Shown in pieces: positions 23,648 through 34,233 of a DNA stretch of 64,000 bases; within the stretch, counting starts at the first letter, position 1; each line of letters opens with the position of its first letter. The translations under genes and the position numbers were made by a program. Below the pieces are notes generated by a model, which was given only the letters and a program-made list of their open reading frames with translations, had not been told where the DNA came from and searched no databases. The DNA is from Copromyces sp. CBS 386.78 (taxonomy: Eukaryota > Ascomycota > Sordariomycetes > Sordariales > Sordariaceae): positions 124,001-188,000 of the forward strand of contig MU839137.1 in assembly GCA_030685235.1 (NCBI GenBank). The letters are read 5' to 3'.

Positions 23648-26600
23648 TCCGGTTGGGGCTCGTTTCGTTTCGTTTTTGTTGTTTCGTCGTTTCCGTAGAT
23701 CGTGCGACCTCGTGAGCGGTGCACCCCGGCCTGCCCCCCGGATATCCCAACTCGGCCTAGCCCACCCAAGCCTACCTTAGCTTTACCTTGCTCGAACGGT
23801 TTCCTGTTGCAGCAGTTCCAGACAAGCCTAAGCTGACCTGGTTGACTGACCTTGTCACATTGCAAGATCGTCAACCAGGTCCAGGGAGCCCGGTAGGATA
23901 TGGCCCCGGTTCGCCTGAACGGAACGGACGACGAACGAGAACCGATGACCGGGCAAGAAGCCGTCCGTTCGTTCGTTCGTTCGTCGTCCGTTGCGAGAAC
24001 CCCTCCTTCTCGAAAACAGGACGCTACGGATATAAGAAAAAGCTATTGTGCAGGACATGGATCGAGATTCTCATCACTTCATTCGGTACCGTCCTTTCGC
24101 TCTTCCTACAAACTCTTCGTAGGCGCGCACTTGCGTGGGATAGACGCCGCACACACGACCAGGGAACTAGCTGGGCTTGCCAGGCAGGCTCAACAGGCAG
24201 GTAGGGATCTCAAAGTCGGCTTGACCTGTTTTGAGTCTAGATCCAAGAACTCGCAAGCCAAAAAGTTTCATGGTTCATGGGTAGGCAACGCGGGGTTGTT
24301 CAAGTGATGTTTTTTTTTTGTTCATGTTGACGACTCCTCGCTCGGTTGACTTTTGATGGGTATAAAAGTGAACCATCCAAACGAGGCCCACGTGGTTGCA
24401 GAAGAGTCATCAGACTCACGCGGAGCTTACTTACCTTTTTGTGGATTTCGAGGTTTCGGGCGCCATGACCTCGATCATGATACACAGCAGTAATAGCTTC
24501 GTGAATAGGCAGAGCCATGAGTAGGAGCGTCATCCCGTATGCAGGTCCGGAATTCTCGGAGCAAGGAAAGGCTTGGAGAGCATCGGGGTTTTTCCTTGGT
24601 TTCGTGGAATCGATCTCTCCTGCTTCTCTCTCCATTGCTGGGTTACTGTTACGAGAAGGACGGCACGGTGAACCGTGATTCTGTTGTATACCGGAGTACG
24701 ATGGGAGCCGGTACGAACCGGAGAATGATGCTCAGTATCTTGCCCCCTCCCCCCGTACGAGGAGAGGGGGTCTCCAGAAATCCGCGAACTTCGCCCAAGG
24801 GAAGAACAGCAGATCGACGGTGTCCGAGTCGAGCAAGTATCCAAATGGAGGACGACCCCACGTACTCCATCCTGAGCCGCAAACTATCGATACGGAGGTA
24901 GCACTCGCTTTCTGATATCTCCATCTCCAGATATCCTCCCTTTTGTGCTCAGCCTCTTCCCCGAATTTTTGCTCAACAAATGCAAAGCAGATGCGATATT
25001 TTCCCATCTCACATGCTGCGTAGGCAGTACATGATACAGCCAAGACAGGGAGATGGGGTTTGCCCACCTTTCTGGGGTGTACTGTAGACAAATGCAATGT
25101 CTCCGGGAGTGGATATGCCTCCCGCAGGAGTCACCGTCCGGAGACCGTTTTGGCCCCAGACAGTCTCCGCTCACCGCCTGAATCCACAAGCCGATCCGGA
25201 CGGACCCACCCATCAAAACAAACCTCCCGTCCCCCCTCATGACCCCAGGGTTTGCACGATAAATGTCAGGACTGACAATGAAAGTACGATCGCACGAATG
25301 GTAGAATAGAGCCTTGGGGAATGCGCCATGAAACAGTTCCACACACCTTCCAAGCGTCCCGACAGAAGATCGTTAACGTAAACCGGAACCGAGCCGCGCC
25401 GGGGAAGAACCACTTCCGAACTGTTAACGGCTCGTCAAGATCTTTCCGCGGCATGACATCTTGTTCCGTTTCTCTTGCTCTTCTCCTCCTCAACCCCGAA
25501 CGCGCTCCGAAATAGGCTTTTCCATGTCGTCTCACCACTCACCTGACAATGAGCCGACCGAGAGCTCGAACATGCCCCACATCTGCAACGGTCCCGGCGA
25601 CACAGCAGTTTTTAGTTGCAGTTAATGGTCTTACGCCCATGCTCTGCTCGCTGCATCTTCATGTCTGCATGTTGCACACCAGTCGGGCTTGACGCTGCCG
25701 CTAGCCGATAGCTCAAACGCGAGCACTAACGGCGAAAAAAAGACCACCCCTCTTTTGCTCCGCTGATGAGAATTTTGTGGGCGAGCTAGGAGTTGGAGAA
25801 ATACTGGCTCTGCGTACCTAGGGCTTGCCGTCACTGGTCGTTCACGCAAGCGCAATGCACCAGACACCAGACCAGACCAGACGAGATGCAGCTCTGGCCG
25901 GCGGACCAAGTTCAAAATAGACTGATCCAGAGTTCCGGGACTCGATCAATGTAAAGAGTCCGGATATCCATCAATAAGACCCGGAAGCGCATGGGTTTCG
26001 TTAAACAGACTCCTATGAACCGATATCAAACGGTTACCGTGAACCTTTTGGGAAAACACCTCGCCGAAAAGAGTTGTATGATATTCCCGGTCCCCAGTTT
26101 AAACCCCATCGTTTTGTAAAGTAACCGCAGGTACTGAGAGGGTCGCTGCCTGAGCGTGGAGCTGGGAAGAAAAAGATATGTTTCAGATTCATGATTTGCA
26201 GGAAAAAGAGGGCGTGTAAGTCATTGCTTGCATGGTTGCCACAGAAACACGACGACGGTCACCCCAAGGAGACAAACGAGAGCGGGGTGAGAAGGTGATG
26301 GCACCCTGCACATCGTCGAGATGACTGCCACCTGATCGCAAGTGATAAGGAGATCTCGAAGTCCTTGAAGGCAGACCTCGGTTGACGGCCTGAAAATTTG
26401 TGAGAATAAGCGAGACAGCCGCCTGGGAAACTGAGAGACTGATGCACAAGAACAACAAGCATCCAGAAGTGGTAACGTCACTATTCTAGGCTCGCCAAGA
26501 GTGTGTGGACATGCTGGATAACGACGGACAAAAAGTCGTAAGAGGAGGTTTGCGCCGTTAGGCGGGATATTAGGAGTTCTGGGTCTGATATGGTCGCGAC

Positions 26601-28420
26601 CGTCCAGATCGATATCCAGCTCGGAACAAGCTAAAGAGGTCGTATATAGGACCCTAGTTTTGCGCGATGTTGAGCCTCTAAACATTGACCAAGAGACTGC
26701 ACGGCGGGGCTCGTTCGGTAGCTAGAGGTTAAATAAAAAAAGAACCCCTCCCATAGGATGAAAATAGATGTGTTCTTTTAGGTTTTCTCGCGGCGAATTT
26801 CGAATGGTAGAGGCCGATAGTAGCGGGACCACCGATCCTCCTTATTCACCAATACCAACAGCTGGAGAACGAACTATCGCCAAAAGGCGCAGCTGGAGAC
26901 GCTTCCAGATAGCGCCACTCGGTAGGACGAAGCGTAATCCAGAACGTCGGAACAACGGCGGACAGGGATGGCTGACAAAGACGCATAGCCCAATCGTGAG
27001 AGGCCGTACTACCGCCTTGCAATATCGATTGGCTGGTGTTGACCCTTTACTGAGTTTTCAGTCCTCGCTTGTTGAGAGGCAGACAGCCTGAACGTCCACC
27101 ATCCGGGAAGCTTGCCGTCCGTAGCTGGATAATTGCTCGTGCCGAAACTCGATCCTTTGGGACAAGGCCAGCAAAGGCCGTATCAAAGACGGTTGATCAA
27201 GTCAGCGTTGATGGGACTTTGGGAAGTGCCCGACGCCCGTCATGTGGTCAGGTAACAGCGGGGTAACCGATAATGGGCAACGGAAGCGATGACAGTTGCA
27301 ACCGGACATAAATTCGCGCTGGTTAAAAAGCGTGAAAGAGGGGCCTTTCTCTGTGTTTTGAAGACGGGCGGAGAAGGAAAGGTTGTTGCAACATGACTGA
27401 TCATAGTAGCTAGAGTACCTGGCAGCTCGTTAGTCTTCAAAATGCTTGACATATCAAAGGTTATGTAAAGGCGAGGTGAATTGTCGTCGGCAGGATTGGA
27501 TGCCATTTTGGAAACTGGAGCAGAGTCGCACGCTTCCGAATCTGTCGCTATCTGCAAGCACTCGAGCTGCATACAGACGGCAAGATTTGGTGGAGCTCAC
27601 CTTTGCTGTCGTCTGTAAGGTAGGGTTCAGACAGCGACAGCGCCGGCACCAGTCACAGCAGCAGTCTCAAGGACGCCAGTGACCCCAGAGTTGCCCAGAC
27701 CTGGACACAGCACCGCGCAGAAAAGACATCAAAGGTCGCCTCCCTCGGACGGTGATCGTTCGCGGTGCGGCATGCGGAATGCTAGCAGATGCGAGCCGAG
27801 AGCGGGACGCGTTCCAGTGGTTCCTCTGGTGTGTCTATCTCGCCGTGTCAGGACGGCAACAAAGGTGCCAATTCTCAGCAATCGCGTCGACGGTTGGTCG
27901 GGTTGGGTACAGACACCAGCACCACCAGGCTTTGGTGCGGGCCTCTTTGTATGCGGCCAGAGGTGGGCAGGTCGGCAGGCAGTCCAACGGCGCCGGTGAG
28001 TGGTCGACAGAAGCGGCGCTGATGCGGGAGCTCCGTTGGAGTTTGCAGATGGTCCGGCTAGTGGGTCACGGTGCTGTACAGTATGTACATAGCATGCTGT
28101 AGGTCCCAGCCACCGCATTTTCTGATTTCTCGATGCTCTCAGTCGTTCGCTTGTTGCTCGTAGGCAAACTGGTCCCCGATGAGGACCACAGATGGGCCAC
28201 ACGTCTTCACGGATTGCGGTTGGACAAAGTCGGCATTCTGGGCCCCTTGAGACGATCTAGGAACGAATCGGCAGGAAAACAGGGTCGAAATGTGGGATAT
28301 TGAGCGAATGGAAATTCACCATCAAACCGAATGTTTTGATGCAATAGCGGGGTGATTTTGACATGTGGGAGTTGCCATTGTTGCAGTCAATGTTCTTGTC
28401 ATTGTCGTCGTTGTGGTCGC

Positions 28421-28487
<67 letters not shown>

Positions 28488-28488
28488 G
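28421..28488. repeat. (TTG)n microsatellite, about 22 units
   Basis: A near-perfect TTG/GTT array of about 68 bp. In translation it makes artificial poly-Val, poly-Leu or poly-Asn frames, which I regard as shadows rather than genes. Confidence 0.9.
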
Positions 28489-30658
28489 ATTGGGAAATTG
28501 CAGCGAACGACGAGGGAGTTGTTTCGCTGCCTGCCGCGCCCAGAAGTCAGGAAAGGAACTTCAAAAAGAAGTTGGAGTACGTACCGAGTCATGTGACTTT
28601 GGTAAGGACTTGCAGTGGATTGTCGGACTTTGCCAAAGCGCGCTACAAAAAATTACTCTCCATCCGGGGTTTATGCTGCCACTGGCGCGGGACAAATACT
28701 GAGCTGGTTGAATTCAACGTAGCGTAGGTATCGACCCAGCCGTATCAAACCGTTCAACTCCAACGACGACATCACCTCAAAAGACGGCGATAGAAACTCA
28801 ACGCTATCTGAGTATCTGAGATATACTATCCGGAACCAAGCAGTCGACACAACCGACATGGCCCACTCACGATCAACCATCTCTGAATCGAATTCCTCAG
28901 AACCGGATACTGCTGCACTGTAGGTACTGCTGGTTGTTGACTTGTTTGCTGCTCGCACTACAGCTTTGCGTAGCATGAATGACACAGCATGGCCAGTTTC
29001 TTGCTCAGACGTCCTTCGAAAGACCAACAACTATGCAGACAACTCGGTCTCTCTTCGTATGAGCCTGAAGATACGGATCCTCCTCGTTAGGATATGTTAT
29101 TTTGGAGGTTGTGACATTTGAACAAGAGTCACTTCCCAGCCTTGACAATGCCTTTGCGGCCTTGAACGACATTCTGATACGACCTCCCAAACCCTTCAAA
29201 CCCAACCTTCCCCCATCCCCGAGGGCCCTCGTGCATCTGTCTTCGTTCTGAAGGTCACAGTACCCCGATTCACCGGCCTATCAGTGTCGTCTCATGGGCC
29301 ATGTTGATGCAGAGTCGCAGACTTGACCGACGAACGCACCAAACACTGCCGTGATACTGCTACAGTAGCCGATGCCATGGCCGCCACCGTTGCTGCCGCC
29401 GGTCCTGGTGCTGCCGGTCATGACAGCGATGACTATGACGAGAACCTGTTCGCATCAAAAACGGACCCGGGCTTTTTGGCACCAGCCGTATTTCTTGCAT
29501 ATACCTATGCCAGGGGCAGAACTTGGAAATCGTCTTGACGCAAGGAGCTCCATGGCACATGTTTGTACAGACAGCTGGGAAACGCCTCTCTACAGAGGTG
29601 TTTTGTGCCGGGTTTCCTACCGAGTTTGGACATTACGACATTGTTGATATCAGACCGAGTTGCGGCTCCTTCTCAACCTCAGGGATTCGTATCAGACCCT
29701 GCCATAGACTGACCCAAGGAGGGACTCAAAAGAAACAAACATTCCACTTCTGTCGGGCCCGGTCCGGACAGATATTCGGCCTTGGACAGTTCCGTTCGAT
29801 GAGAAAAGGAAAAAGCGAATTGTTCTCAGCTCCGCTAGGTAGCATACATGATACCTCGCACCAAGCTAGGCACTTCCCTTGCAGGTCCCAGACTCCCTTG
29901 GTTCCCATATGCTCGTCACCCCACCTTGTCTGGGAGAAGACATCACAAAGAGGCTTGGAGGCTGAGATGCGGACATCAAGTGACGATCAAGACATCTAGC
30001 TGAAGAGAACTCTTGACAGCCTTCTGACAGGTCTCTGCCGGCCGGCACTCAGGCCTTGTCTATCATTCCCAGCCCTAGAATTTGGTGCTGTTGTTGATGG
30101 TGTATGGCAAAAGTTGGGGGTGGCATGGGGACTGGCAGGTCACTGGTCTTGAGCCGCGTTTTGGGTATCGATGCCCACCGGGCCATTTCTGCCCAACCCA
30201 CTCTCGAGGGAACCTTCTCATCCACTGGTTTTCCCTGTTTTGATGGGGCCCTTCTCCGTCCGGGAAGCACCCGTATTTCTCGGTTTTGCTCTCACTGACT
30301 TCCTCACAGACAAGCCATCTCGGTCTCTTGCCGATTGTACACCCCCTTGCCGTCTCCCAATTCTTCCCATTACAGCCGTTGGGCTGGTTGAGCGGCCCAG
30401 AGTCGTCCCAAGACCTTTCGATGACGAGCCTGATTCGATCTGCTGAGTGACGAATGATACAGTTACCCTTCTGCCCTTACGCTCCCAAGCCATGTACATA
30501 GGCTATCCCCAAGTCCGACCCCCCTAGCGAGGCAGGCTTTACGTTTTGGGGGATGGGCTGTCCCGATTGGGAATAGCTCCCAGTTCGAAGCTCCATATCC
30601 GCCTGTCAATCCAGATCGCGCAAAGCTCCTAGCTCCCGTATCAGAATCTCTCCACCAC

Positions 30659-30707
30659 ATCCGCACAGCATCCGTAGAGAATCCGCACAGCATCCGCACA
30701 GCATCCG
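30659..30707. repeat. Tandem 11-mer ATCCGCACAGC, four copies
   Basis: Units start at 30659, 30670 (diverged), 30681 and 30692, with a partial fifth from 30703. It lies about 1.6 kb upstream of the bZIP start codon and could be a regulatory array or a neutral minisatellite. Confidence 0.7.
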
Positions 30708-31000
30708 TTTTCTTTCTTTTTTTTTGGACAAGGCTTGGCGAAACGGAGGGTAACGGAAAGGCAGAAACACTCGATCCAGTTGCAGGCTTTGGGTGGAGTT
30801 GCGGCCAAGTCCCTGGCTGCTTCAGCGTGTTCTGGATGTCTTGCTCGTCCAACGCCGCCGTCTCCAGGCTCCGTCCGTCCTTCGGGTGGGTGTTCTACCA
30901 AGTACTTTCAAAGACCCCGGTCCGTCAACCCATACCGGCCCCTCTTCCCTTCAGTTGTTGTCACAACACCCCCCCTCTTTCCACTCATCGCTGCTCGGCG

Positions 31001-32278
31001 AAGAGGTCCTAGCCCTTGTTTCTCCCCCCATCCCCCATTGAGCAAAAGAGAAGCAGCCCGCAAGATCCATCCACACATCCACCCTGATGTACCACGAGAC
31101 TTTTGCGATCCAAGACTCTGCCATGTTCAATTGGGCAGATCCGTCACGTCGTAGCGGCCGGCCTGACCACAGTCAAGAACATAAAACATAGAATAAGTAA
31201 AGGGCATCACCCCCTCTGCCCACCATCTCAATCCCCAAAGTCATTGATTGACTCTGTAAAGATCGTTATTTGCCCAAAGCAGCCATTGTGCCTGCCTTGA
31301 AACTTGACTTTTTGTCTATTTACTTTCACTTCTTTCGTTTCTGTTTTATCGCTTCTCGTGGTGGTCTGTGACTCCCGAAGAACGCACCACTCTCGTCTTT
31401 ACTCTAACAACAACATCCCGTCAACAACAAACAATCAACCTCAACAACAACAACCGACCGGCCTTGGCCTGATAACCCCTCTTTCTACGGACGGCAGCGC
31501 AGTGCGACTTACACAGGGAACAAAAGTGTGAGTGAGGTGCCATTCCAATTCCTCAGGTTCCAGAATTTTACACACCCCCTCACTTTTCCAGTTGCAATCT
31601 GCGGCGGTACCCTCGCCCTTTCCTCCCGTGAAAAGACACACACTTTCCCTCTTTTGCTACTCCCTGAGCTGTGCTACCCTGGGGGCCTGGTACTATAGTG
31701 GTGTATCCCGACTACGGCTTCCACTTTACCTAGGTTCCCATCCCAGCATTCCATCTTTCCCCCACTACCAAGTCTAGATTTCTTATCAACCACCTCGCGC
31801 GCACCTCACCTTCCATCTTATCCTTCAACATCATATCATCCCCTCGTCCCTTCTCCCCCTCTTTGCAACTCTCGTTCTTCATTGCTCTTTTATCCTTCTT
31901 TTTCCTCTTCACACACCCAAGGCAACACCAACTGCCTCTGACCCCAACCACAACCCACCCACACACAGCCCTTCAAGTGTCTGACAGACGGATCCGAACC
32001 TGGGTCTTCCCGCACACCTTGCGCTGCTTCCCGGCTTCCCACCGCAGACATTGGCCACCCAGACACATAAAGCGGGCGCTTTTCCATGCTTCTGCCCTCA
32101 CCGCTCCGCCGTCCCAGCCGCAGGCACTGACTCAGCCATATATCAGAAAGTTCGCACATAAACATCAAATTTTAGGAGGAAAAAAGATTCGCTGCGTGTT
32201 TTGCATTGCAGTGCTTCAAGTCAAGGAAACAACCACTTCGTCTATCCCCAACCAACAAGCACATCCACGTAGCCCACC
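31001..32278 (+). promoter_or_regulatory. Promoter and long pyrimidine-rich leader region of the bZIP gene
   Basis: The plus strand from about 31300 to the bZIP ATG is rich in C/T runs and CAACAACAA stretches, typical of unstructured long leaders in fungal regulators. Only one ATG occurs between about 31500 and the main start, at 32086 (see the upstream ORF). The transcript start cannot be placed from sequence alone. Confidence 0.45.
32086..32130 (+). other. Upstream ORF (14 codons) in the bZIP leader
   Basis: ATG at 32086 opens a 14-codon frame, rich in Pro, Ser and Arg, closed by TGA at 32128-32130. It ends 148 nt before the bZIP start codon. It is the only upstream ATG in the proximal 750 nt, which suggests that upstream ATGs are otherwise avoided. 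Translation-level control of the Gcn4/ATF4 kind is a reasonable guess but not shown. Confidence 0.45.
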
Positions 32279-34233
32279 ATGGGCTCAGCAACCTTCCAGC
32301 AGCCTTCCTACTACAGGACACCGCCGTTGAACGTCGACACTTCCTGCCATGGTCAGAAGTTCTTTGATGATGATGAGATCCTAGACGATGACATCCTCAA
32401 CCAGAGCACCCTCAACTCGGCTTTGGAGATGTCGCCGCCCTTGACCGATAGCAGGAGGGATTCGTTTGCTGTCTCGGCAACTGCCTTGTTCTCGCCCAAG
32501 TCGGATGATTCCTGGCCTCCTGTAGAGATGCAGAACGTCCCGGCCAACAACCCCTTCTTCGGCCAGCACAACAACAACCCCTTTATGCAGATGGACCAGA
32601 ACCAGCAATCAGGGTATCAGAACCACTGGGGCATGATGAGCTCGGGCGCCGCTACCCCTCTTCAGAGCTTCGATGGACTGCCGCAGGCCGAGTACGAGCC
32701 ATCGACTGTTCCTCTGTTCAGGCCCTCTACCGTCCAGGCTCAGACCCCCTTCAGCAACCCCAACAACCAAGCCGTCATGTTCCAGCAGCTCGGCCACCAT
32801 GGCATCCCGGCCGTTCCCGCGTCGCCTCCTAGGGAGACTTGGATCAACCAAGAGCTCAAGAACCAGGCTATGGCCAAGCGCAACAGGCCGACTACTCCGT
32901 TGATCCGTTCTCACAACGAGCTGCGCCGGGGCGATGGCATCCGCAAGAAAAATGCGCGCTTCGACATCCCAGCTGAGCGCAACCTCAGCAACATTGACCA
33001 GCTGATTGCCCAGTCCACTGACGAGCAAGAGATCAAGGAGCTCAAGCAACAAAAGCGTCTGTTGCGCAACAGGCAGGCCGCGTACGTTTACCCCTTTCCC
33101 CCAGGTACTTGCGGATTGGACCATCCCATACTGACCCATCGAACAGTCTTGACTCGAGGCAACGCAAGAAGCAGCACACGGAGCGTCTTGAGGATGAGAA
33201 GAAGCACTTCACCGAGGTCATTACCAACATGGAGGAGCAGATGAACGCTCTGCAAAGGGAGATGGAGCAGCTCCTCCGCGAGAAGCAGAGCTACGAGGCG
33301 TACATCAGCGAGCTCAAGAACGAGAAGGAGGAGATCATCCGCGAGCACACCATCGAGACCGGCGAGCTGCGCAAGAAGGTCAATGTCCTAAGCAATCACG
33401 TGCAAGCCCTCGAAAGCGCCACAATGTCGACACCGCCGGCCGGTCCGAACGTGTCCGGCTTCCCCGGTGCCTACGGTGAGATGGAAGGCATGGCCATGGA
33501 TGGCTCTTGGGATAACATGCCCATCTTTGGCGAGTTCGCCATGGACCAGCAGCCTTCCGAGGTCAAGCAAGAGATGCGGATCGTCTCTACCAAGAAGTCC
33601 GAGGTTTCTCTCTCTACCGAGAGCGAAAAGTCTCCTTCGCAGGGCGGACTCCTCTTCATGCTGTTCCTTGTCGGCGCTTTCGTTCTTTCCAACCGATCGC
33701 CGCCTAGCATTCCGCGGGTGTCTGAGGACATACGGGTGGCATCCGCTACCCTCCTCGACAATGTTCTCAAGGACGCTGGTTTGCCTCAGGCCACTTCCGG
33801 TCTCGAGGCCATTGCTCCTCAGCCATCGGGTTCCAGCTGGGCCCAAAACACCGGGTCATCGTTGCCAGTCGCCGCCTCCGGCATGGATGGCGTAGCACCT
33901 TCGATGCTCGGTGAGATGGTTGACGCCTTGACCCAGCCTACCGAGCAACAAACCAACGAGCAGCTCTTTGGGTTGACGGCCGCGCAATACAACGGCATCA
34001 GCTCGCAAGATTTCCTGCAAAACGCTCCCGCCGAAAGGTCCACGAGCAAGGGCAGACGCAATCTTGCTGAAGCGCTTGCCAGCATGCGTGCTGCTGCCAA
34101 CAAGGACTCTGCTGCCGAGGTCTACACTCGGTCGCTCCTATGGGACAAGATCCCCCGCGACGTTGTGCGAGACTTTGCGAAGATGGTTGCTGAAAGCCAA
34201 CAAGTTGCTGCGAGCAATGAGGCAGAGGCATAA
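32279..34233 (+). CDS. bZIP transcription factor with a C-terminal membrane segment
   Basis: Exons 32279-33081 and 33147-34233 give 629 residues; the intron splits the basic region. The basic motif follows N-x7-R (NRQAALDSR, then QRKK). A long leucine-zipper-like heptad coiled coil extends to about residue 350. The N-terminal half is acidic, Asn/Gln/Pro-rich and activation-domain-like. At about residues 434-451 the sequence GGLLFMLFLVGAFVLSNR forms a short hydrophobic segment, followed by Pro-rich and amphipathic sequence. This resembles ATF6/CREB3-type membrane-tethered bZIP factors released by intramembrane proteolysis; that comparison is inference from architecture only. The segment has only about 15 hydrophobic residues, so it may be a tail-anchor-like or buried helix instead. 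I cannot give a gene name. Confidence 0.88.

Larger units (their letters stand above)
19915..31000. other. Gene-poor block of about 11 kb
   Basis: I checked the six-frame reading across this block and saw no ORF with recognisable domains. I could not build a convincing spliced gene, and I saw no transposase, reverse transcriptase, tRNA or 5S rRNA. The longest frames (about 150 codons, for example minus 26221-26685 and 27729-28202) have irregular composition and no motif. Base composition is not strongly AT-biased, so it does not look like RIP-destroyed repeat DNA. It holds several simple repeats, listed separately. Long non-coding transcripts or distal regulatory DNA for the bZIP gene at 32.3 kb are possible. 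Confidence 0.6.

Noticed and set aside
26221..26685. 154-codon minus-strand ORF in the gene-poor block
   Set aside because: Irregular composition, overlapped by other frames, and no domain or signal features.
27729..28202. 157-codon minus-strand ORF and overlapping plus-strand ORFs
   Set aside because: Mutually overlapping open frames in GC-rich sequence; none has protein-like motifs.
28257..28727. Poly-Asn, poly-Leu and poly-Val open frames
   Set aside because: They are translations of the (TTG)n microsatellite in different frames, with no surrounding coding features.
29323..29538. 71-codon plus-strand ORF with an Ala-rich start
   Set aside because: Starts without an ATG; no motif and no supporting splice context that I can defend.
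31981..32065. tRNA-like T-arm on the minus strand in the bZIP leader
   Set aside because: The T stem pairs at only two positions and no cloverleaf can be drawn.
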